Under the pieces are notes generated by a model. That model ran no database searches. It saw only the letters and a program-made list of their open reading frames with translations, and had not been told where the DNA came from. The position numbers were made by a program, and so were the translations under genes. A stretch of DNA of 64,000 nucleotides from Kocuria sp. (lineage in GTDB: Bacteria; Actinomycetota; Actinomycetes; Actinomycetales; Micrococcaceae). The first letter of the stretch is position 1; every line of letters starts with the position of its first letter. Positions 44,029-51,498 of this stretch are shown here, piece after piece. The stretch spans positions 429,774 to 493,773 of the forward strand of contig NZ_JAUMTZ010000001.1 of the NCBI RefSeq assembly GCF_030530945.1. The letters run 5' to 3'.

Positions 44029-45384
44029 CTAGGCGGGCGGCATGGTGGATGACGGGGTGGAGACGGCGCCGGGTGCGGTGCCGGGAAGCGCGGTGAACAG
44101 TGCGGCGGCCGCCCTGCGGTCCGGCTTGCCCGTGGCCAGCTGGGGGAGGGCAGAGACGTGACGCCACAGCTTGGGGACGGCGGGCGCACCCAGGCGGTCG
44201 CGGACGGCTCCGGCGAGTTCCCGCTCCAGGGCCTCCCGGTCCAGATCCTCCGGACCCGCGGGGCCTGTGCCCGGCGCGGACCGGACGGACAGCACCGCGG
44301 CCACCGTGTGGCCCCACTCCGGGTGGGGCACCGCGACCACGAGCGCCTGCCGGACCCGCTCGTCCGCCAGCAGCACGGAGGTCACCATCCCCGCGGAGAC
44401 CTTCACGCCCCCGGTGTTGATCACGTCGTCCGTGCGGCCCGCGACCGTGAGGGTGCCGTCCTCGGCCAGGCGGCCGAGGTCGTCGGTGCGGTACCAGCGC
44501 CGGCCGTCCACCACCCGGAAGTGGGAGGCGGTCTGCGCGGGATCGTCCAGGTAGCCCGCGGCCACCACGTCCCCGCCCAGCCAGATCCGGCCTTCGGCGC
44601 AGCCACCCGTGCCCTCGTCGGGCAGCACGCGCACGGTCACGGTGTCCAGGGGGGTGCCGCCGTACACGCAGCCCCCGCAGGTCTCGGACATCCCGTAGGT
44701 GCGGACCACCCGCACCCCCGCGTCCGCGGCGCGCGCGGCGAGGTCCGGTGACAGCGCAGAGCCGCCCACCAGCACGGAGTCGAAGCGCGCGAGCGCGGCC
44801 ACCGCGCGGGGGTCCGGGAGGCCGTCGTGCGGGTCCAGGATCCGCTGCAGCTGCGTGGGGACCACGGAGACGTGGCGCACCGGGTGGCTCATGCGCTCGG
44901 CGGCGTCCGCGAAGGCCTCCGGGGTGAAGTGCTCTGCCGTCATCACCACGGGCTCGGTGCCGGCGAGCACCGACCGCGCCAGCACCTGCACCCCCGCCAC
45001 GTAGTGGGCGGGCAGGCACAGCAGCCACTGGCCGGGACCTGCCGTGGCGCGCTCGGTGGCCCGGCCCGAGGCGGTGAGCGCCTCCGTGGTCAGGACCGTC
45101 TTCTTGGGGCGACCCGTGGAGCCGGACGTGGCCACGACCACCGCGGGCCCCGGCCGGGACAGCGCCGCGCGCAGCCGAGGGAGCAGCGCCGCGGGACCAC
45201 CGGCGACGGGTCCGTCCAGGAGCACGACGTCGCCCGGCAGCTCCGCCTTCAGGGGCGCCGGGAGCGGGTGGCCGGGGAGGGTGTCCCCGCCCGGTGCGGT
45301 GGTGAGGGGTGGCGCGGGACGGGCCGCGGCGTCGTCGTCCTTGTGGGATGCGGGGGAGCGGTCGGGATCGGAGGGGGTGCTCAC
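44029..45384 (-). CDS. menE: o-succinylbenzoate-CoA ligase
   Basis: A 451-residue ANL-superfamily ligase activating o-succinylbenzoate for menaquinone synthesis. Phosphate loop VVATSGSTGRPKKTVL; LLCLPAHYVAGVQVL is typical of MenE; then RTYGMSETCGG and YRTDDLGRLAEDG. Shorter than general acyl-CoA synthetases, as usual for actinobacterial MenE. GTG start 8 nt downstream of the menB stop; the longer open frame to 46296 is antisense-like reading of menB. Confidence 0.9.
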   Translation of the reverse strand: MSTPSDPDRSPASHKDDDAAARPAPPLTTAPGGDTLPGHPLPAPLKAELPGDVVLLDGPVAGGPAALLPRLRAALSRPGPAVVVATSGSTGRPKKTVLTTEALTASGRATERATAGPGQWLLCLPAHYVAGVQVLARSVLAGTEPVVMTAEHFTPEAFADAAERMSHPVRHVSVVPTQLQRILDPHDGLPDPRAVAALARFDSVLVGGSALSPDLAARAADAGVRVVRTYGMSETCGGCVYGGTPLDTVTVRVLPDEGTGGCAEGRIWLGGDVVAAGYLDDPAQTASHFRVVDGRRWYRTDDLGRLAEDGTLTVAGRTDDVINTGGVKVSAGMVTSVLLADERVRQALVVAVPHPEWGHTVAAVLSVRSAPGTGPAGPEDLDREALERELAGAVRDRLGAPAVPKLWRHVSALPQLATGKPDRRAAAALFTALPGTAPGAVSTPSSTMPPA

Positions 45385-45392
45385 GCGGCGGC

Positions 45393-46349
45393 TCAGAAGT
45401 AGTAGGGGAACGCGGACCAGTCCGGGTCCCGCTTCTGCAGGAAGGCGTCCCGGCCCTCCACGGCCTCGTCCGTCATGTATCCCATGCGGGTGGCCTCGCC
45501 GGCGAAGACCTGCTGCCCCACCATGCCGTCGTCCGGGAGGTTGAAGGCGTACTTGAGCATGCGCACGGCCTGCGGGGACTGGGAGGTGATCTTGCGGGCC
45601 CACTCCACGGCCGTGGTCTCCAGCTCGGCGTGGGGAACCACCCGGTTCACCGCGCCCATGCGGTGCATGTCCTCCGCGGAATACTCCTCCGCGAGGAAGA
45701 AGATCTCCCGCGCGAACTTCTGACCCACCTGACGGGCGAGCAGCGCGGAGCCGTAGCCGGCGTCGAACGAGCCCACGGTGGCGTCCGTCTGCTTGAACTT
45801 CCCGTGCTCCGCGGAGGCGATGGTGAGATCGCAGACCACGTGCAGGGAGTGCCCGCCGCCGGCGGCCCACCCGGAGACCGCGGCGAGCACCACCTTGGGC
45901 ATGGTGCGGATCAGGCGCTGGACCTCCAGGATGTGCAGGCGTCCGGCGCGGGCCGGGTCGATGGAGTCCGCGGTCTCCCCCTCGGCGTAGTGGTAGCCGT
46001 CCCGGCCACGGATGCGCTGGTCCCCGCCCGAGCAGAACGCCCAGCCGCCGTCCTTGGCGGAGGGCCCGTTGCCCGTGAGGATCACCGCACCCACGTCCGA
46101 GGACATCCGCGCGTGGTCCAGGGTGCGGTACAGCTCGTCCACGGTGGCGGGACGGAAGGCGTTGCGCACCTCCGGGCGGTCGAACGCGATGCGCACCCAC
46201 GGCAGGTCCCTCACCACGGCGTTCTCCGCGTCCCGCTCCACCCCGCGGTGGTAGGTGATGTCCTGGAGGTCCGTGAAGCCTTCCACGGGCCGCCACTGCT
46301 GGGGGTCGAAGATCTCGGAGACTCGGTCGGGAAGCTGCGCGTTGGTCAT
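45393..46349 (-). CDS. menB: 1,4-dihydroxy-2-naphthoyl-CoA synthase
   Basis: A 318-residue crotonase-fold enzyme closing the naphthoate ring. Key blocks: GGWAFCSGGDQRIRG, AAVSGWAAGGGHSLHVVCD and QTDATVGSFDAGYGSA, then the C-terminal RDPDWSAFPYYF. About 40 extra N-terminal residues compared with E. coli MenB, normal for actinobacteria. ATG 46349 is chosen over ATG 46358 because TACAGT lies 7 nt upstream. Confidence 0.95.
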   Translation of the reverse strand: MTNAQLPDRVSEIFDPQQWRPVEGFTDLQDITYHRGVERDAENAVVRDLPWVRIAFDRPEVRNAFRPATVDELYRTLDHARMSSDVGAVILTGNGPSAKDGGWAFCSGGDQRIRGRDGYHYAEGETADSIDPARAGRLHILEVQRLIRTMPKVVLAAVSGWAAGGGHSLHVVCDLTIASAEHGKFKQTDATVGSFDAGYGSALLARQVGQKFAREIFFLAEEYSAEDMHRMGAVNRVVPHAELETTAVEWARKITSQSPQAVRMLKYAFNLPDDGMVGQQVFAGEATRMGYMTDEAVEGRDAFLQKRDPDWSAFPYYF

Positions 46350-46356
46350 GGGTACC

Positions 46357-46362
46357 ACTGTA
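46357..46362 (-). promoter_or_regulatory. -10 box (TACAGT) for menB-menE
   Basis: On the minus strand TACAGT is followed by 7 nt and ATG 46349, predicting leaderless menB. Confidence 0.6.
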
Positions 46363-46371
46363 GGACCCCGC

Positions 46372-47154
46372 TCAGTGCCCCCACGTGGGGACCACCATGG
46401 GGCTGCCGGACTCGGGGTCCGTGACCACCCGCGCGCTCAGCCCGAAGACCGACCGGAGCAGCTTCTCGGTGAGCACCTCGCGCGGGGTGCCGGTGGCCAC
46501 CACGTCCCCGTCGTGCATGGCCACCATGTGATCCGCGTAGCGGGCGGCCTGGTTGAGGTCGTGGAGCACGGCCACCAGGGTGGTGCCCTGGCCCCGGTTG
46601 AGCTCGCGGCACAGCTCCAGCAGCTCGATCTGGTGGCTGAGGTCCAGGTACGTGGTGGGCTCGTCCAGGAGCAGGATGGGGGTCCCCTGCGCCAGGGCCA
46701 CCGCCATCCACACGCGCTGGCGCTGCCCGCCGGAGAGCTCGTCCACCATCCGCCCCGACAGCTGCAGCGTGCCCGTGGCTGCCATGGCTTCACGCACCGC
46801 CTCCTCGTCCTCCGGGGACCACGGGCTGAACAGCTTCTGATGGGGGTAGCGGCCACGAGACACCAGGTCGACCACGCGGATGCCGTCCGGGGCCACCGGC
46901 CCCTGGGGGAGCAGCCCCACGTGGCGCGCCACGTGCTTGGTGGGAAGCCGGTGCAGGGCCTCGCCGTCCAGCAGCACGCTGCCCCTGGCAGGGGCCAGCA
47001 GCCGGGCGAGGCTCTTGAGCAGGGTGGACTTGCCGCACGCGTTGGGCCCCACGACCACCGTGAACAGCCCGTCCGGGATCTCCAGGGACACGCTGCGGCA
47101 CACCACGTGGTCCTGGTAGCCGAGGGCGGCCTCCGCCACGCGCAGTCGGTTCAT
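46372..47154 (-). CDS. Ferric-siderophore ABC transporter ATP-binding protein
   Basis: A 260-residue ATPase: Walker A VVGPNACGKSTLLKSL, Q-loop LLPQGPVAPDG, signature ELSGGQRQRVWMA, Walker B PILLLDEPTTYLD and switch His in VLHDLNQAARY. The sequence type (FecE/FepC) and neighbours define an iron-siderophore importer. ATGA overlap with the upstream permease gene, so it is the last gene of the operon. Confidence 0.94.
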   Translation of the reverse strand: MNRLRVAEAALGYQDHVVCRSVSLEIPDGLFTVVVGPNACGKSTLLKSLARLLAPARGSVLLDGEALHRLPTKHVARHVGLLPQGPVAPDGIRVVDLVSRGRYPHQKLFSPWSPEDEEAVREAMAATGTLQLSGRMVDELSGGQRQRVWMAVALAQGTPILLLDEPTTYLDLSHQIELLELCRELNRGQGTTLVAVLHDLNQAARYADHMVAMHDGDVVATGTPREVLTEKLLRSVFGLSARVVTDPESGSPMVVPTWGH

Positions 47155-48209
47155 CGGGTACGTCCCTCTCTCAGCAGAAGCCACAGGAAGTACACGCCTC
47201 CCAGGCACACGGTCACGATCCCCACCGGCAGCGGGGACTCCGGGTGGATGCGCTGGGCCACAACGTCCGCGAGCAGCAGCAGGAAGGAGCCCACCGCGGC
47301 GCTGGTTCCCAGTCCCAGACCGTCGCTGGGAACGAGCCGGCGGGCGATCTGCGGAGCGGCCAGCGCGATGAAGGACACGGGGCCCACGGTGGCGGTGGCC
47401 ACAGCGGTGAGACCCACCCCCACCACCACCGCGCACACCTGCACCGTGCGCACCCGTTGACCCAGCGCCGTGGCGAAGGGCGTCCCGATGCGCAGCAGCT
47501 TCAGGGGCCGGGCCAGCAGCAGCGCGCCGAGGAGCAGAACGGCGGAGGCCACGAGTGCGAGCAGGAACGTGGGCCAGGTGATGGCCGAGAGGTTCCCCGC
47601 TCCCCACAGTCCCGCCATGACGGCGTCCTCCACGGTGGCGGTCAGCTGCAGCCACGTGTTGAAGGATGCGAGCACGGCGCTGACCCCGATCCCCACGATG
47701 ATCAGCCGCACCCCGCGCACGGCGCCCCGCTTGACGGACAGGAAGAAGACGGTGAACGCGGTGAGCAGACCGCCCGCGAGCGCCGCGAGCATCACGTCGG
47801 TGGAGCTGCCGCCCAGAACGAGCATCACGATCAGAGCGCCGGTGAAGGACCCTGTCTGGAAGCCGATCACGTCCGGTGAGCCCAGGGGGTTGTCGGTGAG
47901 GTTCTGGAAGATGGCACCGCTGACCGCCAGTCCGGCTCCGAGCAGGACGGCCATGAGGACCCGGGGGGTGCGCCACTCCACCACCACCATGGTGGTGTAC
48001 GGGTCGCCGCGGCCGAGCAGGGCCTGCACGACGTCCCCCAGGCCGATCCGGGCGGAGCCGGTGGTAACGGCGTAGAGGCACAGGGCCACCACACCCGTGC
48101 ACAGCACCGCGCACACGAGCACCGAACGGGCGTCCACGCGCAGCAGGGGGCGAGCGGCGGGCCCCACGCGCAGCACCCGGCGTCCGGGGTCGAGCTCCTG
48201 GGTGGTCAC
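47151..48209 (-). CDS. Ferric-siderophore ABC permease 2 (FecCD family)
   Basis: A 352-residue permease with about ten helices. Family blocks include RTPRVLMAVLLGAGLAVSG, NPLGSPDVIGFQTG, GPVSFIALAAPQIAR and the C-terminal GIVTVCLGGVYFLWLL. It pairs with the upstream permease to form the channel. GTG at 48209 has GGAGG about 9 nt upstream, inside the end of the previous gene. Confidence 0.93.
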   Translation of the reverse strand: MTTQELDPGRRVLRVGPAARPLLRVDARSVLVCAVLCTGVVALCLYAVTTGSARIGLGDVVQALLGRGDPYTTMVVVEWRTPRVLMAVLLGAGLAVSGAIFQNLTDNPLGSPDVIGFQTGSFTGALIVMLVLGGSSTDVMLAALAGGLLTAFTVFFLSVKRGAVRGVRLIIVGIGVSAVLASFNTWLQLTATVEDAVMAGLWGAGNLSAITWPTFLLALVASAVLLLGALLLARPLKLLRIGTPFATALGQRVRTVQVCAVVVGVGLTAVATATVGPVSFIALAAPQIARRLVPSDGLGLGTSAAVGSFLLLLADVVAQRIHPESPLPVGIVTVCLGGVYFLWLLLREGRTR

Positions 48210-48213
48210 GGTC

Positions 48214-49272
48214 TCACACCTCCGAGACGCGGGAGCGCCGAACCATGTGGATGAGCAGGGGAGCGCCGATGAAGGCGGTGACGATCCCCACGGGCATCTC
48301 GCCCGGGACGGCCACCCGGCCGAGGACGTCGGCGAACCCCAGGACCGTGGGGGCCAGCAGCACCGAGTAGGCCATGATCCACCCCTGGTGCGGGCCCACC
48401 ACGAGTCGCGCGAGGTGCGGGGCCATGAGGCCGATGAACCCGATGGGTCCCGTGGCTGCCGTGGCACCCCCGGCCAGCAAGGCGATGGCGGTCAGTGCCA
48501 CCACCCGGATGCGGTGCGGGCGGGCGCCCATGGCCACCGCGGACGCCTCTCCGAGGGAGAGCACGTCCAGGGGGCGGGAGCTGGCCAGGGCAATGCACAG
48601 CCCCAGCACCACGAACGGGGCGATGGCCAGGGCGCCTGCGAGGGACTGGGACGCCGTGGTGCCCGCGGACCAGCCGCGCATCCGCTCGAGCACCTCCGAG
48701 TGGGTGAGCAGCACCGCCGAGGAGAACCCTGCGAGCACCGCCCCGAGTGCCACCCCGGCCAGGGTCGTGCGCACGGGGCTTGCCCGCACGGGTCCGGTGT
48801 TGCCGATCAGGAACACCACCACGGACGTCACCACGGCCCCCGCCAGGGACCACCACATGTAGTGGGAGATCCGGGAGACCCCGAAGAACGCGATGCCCAC
48901 CACCACGGCCAGGGACGCCCCGGCGTTGACGCCCAGGATCCCGGGGTCCGCCAGCGGGTTGCGGGTCACGGCCTGCATGAGCCCGCCGGCCACGCCCAGG
49001 GCGGCTCCGGTGAGCAGCACCAGCAGGGTGCGGGGCACGCGGGACTGCCAGACCACCTGCGAGAGGGGGTCCTCCGGGGCGGGCGCCGTGAGGAAGTGCC
49101 ACAGTTCCGCGGGCGGCACTGGCCGGGCCCCCACGGCCATGCTGAGCACGAGAGCGGTCGCGCACAGCACAGCCAGGGGCACCAGGCCGAGCCAGCGCCG
49201 AGGTGCGCCCGTGGAACGGGACGGTGTCCTGGCCCGGTGGGGCGCCCCGGGAGCGGTGACGGTGGTGGACAT
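48214..49272 (-). CDS. Ferric-siderophore ABC permease 1 (FecCD family)
   Basis: A 352-residue permease paralogous to the next one: RVPRTLLVLLTGAALGVAGG, NPLADPGILGVNAGASLAVV, GPIGFIGLMAPHLARL and GIVTAFIGAPLLIHMV. About ten helices. ATG 49272 is 7 nt after the binding-protein stop. Confidence 0.93.
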   Translation of the reverse strand: MSTTVTAPGAPHRARTPSRSTGAPRRWLGLVPLAVLCATALVLSMAVGARPVPPAELWHFLTAPAPEDPLSQVVWQSRVPRTLLVLLTGAALGVAGGLMQAVTRNPLADPGILGVNAGASLAVVVGIAFFGVSRISHYMWWSLAGAVVTSVVVFLIGNTGPVRASPVRTTLAGVALGAVLAGFSSAVLLTHSEVLERMRGWSAGTTASQSLAGALAIAPFVVLGLCIALASSRPLDVLSLGEASAVAMGARPHRIRVVALTAIALLAGGATAATGPIGFIGLMAPHLARLVVGPHQGWIMAYSVLLAPTVLGFADVLGRVAVPGEMPVGIVTAFIGAPLLIHMVRRSRVSEV

Positions 49273-49279
49273 CAGGGGG

Positions 49280-50242
49280 TCAGGAGACCTTCTTGGCGGA
49301 CTTGGTCAGGTCGGTGACGTCCTCGAGCCAGTCCGCGTAGTGGCGTGCGGTCATGGCGCCCTTGGAGCTCCACGCCCCCAACTGGTCCGCCTTCACGGCG
49401 GGCAGCCCGTCCCACATCTCCGTGCTGAACGGGGTGTCCTTGGAGTAGTTCTCCATGAGGATCACGTCCGCGGGGTACTCGGAGGCCTTCTCCCAGGCCA
49501 CCGCGCCCCAGGGGTTGCCCTTGGCGGGGGGCTCGGCGCCCACGATCGTGGCGCCGTTGTCCTCGAGGAGGTCCGCCTGCGGGAAGCCCACCGCCGTGTA
49601 GAGGGTCTCCTTGGTGGGGCTGGTGAGCATGTAGTTGAGGTTCTTGTCCTTGGCGGCCGCCGCGAAGTCCTTCTTGGCCTGCTCGTAGTCCTTGTCGTCC
49701 TGAGCGATCTGCTCGGTGTCCACGTCCCCGCCGAAGAACTCGGCGAGTTCACGGGTTTCCTTGATCTCCTGGTCCACGGAGTCCCCTGAGGCAAGGGGTA
49801 CGAAGGTGGAGACCTTCTTCAGCTGCGCGTTGACGTCGTCGTCGAACCAGCTCCAGCCCTTCTCCGAACCCTGCCCGATCACGGCGTCCGGCTTGATCTC
49901 GGCGAGCTTCTCCATGTCGATCTCACCGTCCTTGCCGATGCGCTGGATGCCGCTGATGTCCAGGTCCCCCATCACGGATGGGTTGTCGCAGTCGTACCCG
50001 AACAGCGCGTCCGGCTTGAGCCCGTAGCCCTCCAGGGAGCTGTAGGCGTAGCAGTCCATGACGAGCTTCTCGGGCTTCTTGTCGAAGGAGATGCTCAGAC
50101 CCTTCTCGGAGGGGTGCTCCAGGGTCACTGCGGTGTCCGTGGCGGACGGGGAGGACTCCTTCGAGCTCTGCTGGTCCGCGGAGCAGCCGGTGAGCATGAG
50201 GGCGCCGGCAACGACGGCGGCGGGAAGGGCGAAACGCTTCAC
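49280..50242 (-). CDS. Iron-siderophore substrate-binding lipoprotein
   Basis: A 320-residue secreted lipoprotein: GTG start, signal peptide with lipobox LMLTGC, then a class III binding fold with IQRIGKDGEIDMEKLAEIKPDAVIG typical of siderophore receptors. A Lys-rich linker helix in the middle joins two lobes. First gene of the four-gene importer. GAAAGG lies 8 nt upstream of the GTG. The siderophore type (catecholate or hydroxamate) cannot be read from sequence. Confidence 0.92.
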   Translation of the reverse strand: MKRFALPAAVVAGALMLTGCSADQQSSKESSPSATDTAVTLEHPSEKGLSISFDKKPEKLVMDCYAYSSLEGYGLKPDALFGYDCDNPSVMGDLDISGIQRIGKDGEIDMEKLAEIKPDAVIGQGSEKGWSWFDDDVNAQLKKVSTFVPLASGDSVDQEIKETRELAEFFGGDVDTEQIAQDDKDYEQAKKDFAAAAKDKNLNYMLTSPTKETLYTAVGFPQADLLEDNGATIVGAEPPAKGNPWGAVAWEKASEYPADVILMENYSKDTPFSTEMWDGLPAVKADQLGAWSSKGAMTARHYADWLEDVTDLTKSAKKVS

Positions 50243-50703
50243 GAATGGGGCCTTTCGGTGGGTGTGTTCCAGCCCCGTGACGGGACGGTGGGGTGCACGG
50301 GAGGACTCAGCTCTACTTTGGTAAGGCTAACCTGAGCAGAGTAGCCAGTGGGGCACCCCCGGGTAAATACCTCACACAAACATGACGTAATCCCGCGCGC
50401 CACTCGCGCCCTCGACGATGCCCCCCCCCGACGTCGCCGCCCAGCCTCGTCCTCGACGCCCGCCGATGCCCGCCCTTCCCGCCGACGCGCCCTAGCGGCA
50501 CCCTTCGCCCCTTCTGCTCCCGGTGATGCCCCCTACCCCTGCTGCGTTTGCTCCGTTACTGCAGATTTCGGGCAGCTCGCGTGCATTTGCTCCACTTCAC
50601 AGCGCACCAGTTGGATCGCGCGGGAGCCTGCCGGGTTGGGGACTAGATTGCTCGGGGAGCAGCGGCGGGTTGTTCCGGTACCAGCGGGAGGGACCTCAGG
50701 GCA
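50243..50703. other. Intergenic region between iron importer and TauE/SafE gene
   Basis: About 460 bases without a gene. It holds the iron box at 50317-50335 and a run of nine C at 50421-50429. Between 50400 and 50560 the plus strand is strikingly pyrimidine-rich. Direct repeats are visible (TTTGCTCC twice near 50548 and 50586). TAGATT at 50644-50649 is a candidate -10 for the rightward gene, with a leader of about 50 nt. Confidence 0.55.
50317..50335 (-). promoter_or_regulatory. DtxR/IdeR iron box upstream of the siderophore importer
   Basis: TTTGGTAAGGCTAACCTGA matches the known DtxR/IdeR operator TTAGGTTAGSCTAACCTWA at about 16 of 19 positions. It lies 75 bases upstream of the binding-protein start, in the leftward promoter region. 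This predicts repression of the operon when iron is plentiful. Confidence 0.8.
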
Positions 50704-51465
50704 ATGCTTCCCGATCTGAGCACCGTGGCATGGGCAGCTCTCGGCCTTGCCGCGGTCCTGGTGGGCTTCTCCAAAACCGCGCTGCCGGGTATCAACACCC
50801 TGGCCGTCGCGATCTTCGCCGCCGTGCTGCCCGCGAAACCCTCCACGGGCGCGCTGCTGCTCCTGCTGATCGTGGGGGACATGTTCGCGCTGTGGACCTA
50901 CCGCAAGCACGCTCACTGGCCCACGCTGGTCCGCATGCTCCCGGCGGTCCTCGTGGGGCTCGCCCTGGGCGGTGTGTTCCTGGCCTTCGCGGGGGACTCC
51001 CTGGTCCGGCGCGTCATCGGCGTCATGCTGCTGCTTCTCATGGCGCTCACGCTCTGGCAGCGCCACCGTGACGCCGCCTCCCGGGAGGACGACGACGCCG
51101 CACCGCCTCCTGCCTCGCGCACCGCGGCCGTGGGGTACGGCTCCCTGGGTGGGTTCACCACCATGGTCGCCAATGCCGGTGGGCCGGTGATGTCCATGTA
51201 CTTCCTGGCCGCCCGGTTCCCCAAGCACGCGTTCCTGGGGACCGCGGCGTGGTTCTTCGCCGTGATGAACCTCCTGAAGGTCCCGGTGTCCATGGGTTTG
51301 GGGCTGATCAGCCTCCAAACCCTGGTGCTGGACGTCCTCCTGGTCCCGGGCGTGGTGCTCGGCGCGTTCGCGGGCCGCTGGGCCATCTCGCGGATCCGGC
51401 AGCGGGTGTTCGAAACCGCCGTGATCGTGGTGACGGTGCTGGGGGCGCTCTACCTGCTGGTCTGA
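50704..51465 (+). CDS. TauE/SafE-family sulfite/organosulfonate exporter-like membrane protein
   Basis: A 253-residue protein with about eight helices. VGFSKTALPGINTLAVA at the start and the internal repeat GGFTTMVANAGGPVMSMYF are the family's two half-repeat signatures. Members move sulfite, sulfoacetate or similar anions; here no sulfur genes adjoin it, so substrate is open. A short acidic loop (REDDDAAPPP) splits the two halves. CAGGGC precedes the ATG. Confidence 0.86.
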   Translation: MLPDLSTVAWAALGLAAVLVGFSKTALPGINTLAVAIFAAVLPAKPSTGALLLLLIVGDMFALWTYRKHAHWPTLVRMLPAVLVGLALGGVFLAFAGDSLVRRVIGVMLLLLMALTLWQRHRDAASREDDDAAPPPASRTAAVGYGSLGGFTTMVANAGGPVMSMYFLAARFPKHAFLGTAAWFFAVMNLLKVPVSMGLGLISLQTLVLDVLLVPGVVLGAFAGRWAISRIRQRVFETAVIVVTVLGALYLLV

Positions 51466-51485
51466 CGGCAGCACTCTGTCTCCGC

Positions 51486-51491
51486 GATACT
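51486..51491 (+). promoter_or_regulatory. -10 box (GATACT) for hrpB
   Basis: GATACT, 7 nt, ATG 51499. It lies only 20 nt past the exporter stop codon. Confidence 0.55.
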
Positions 51492-51498
51492 GGACCCC

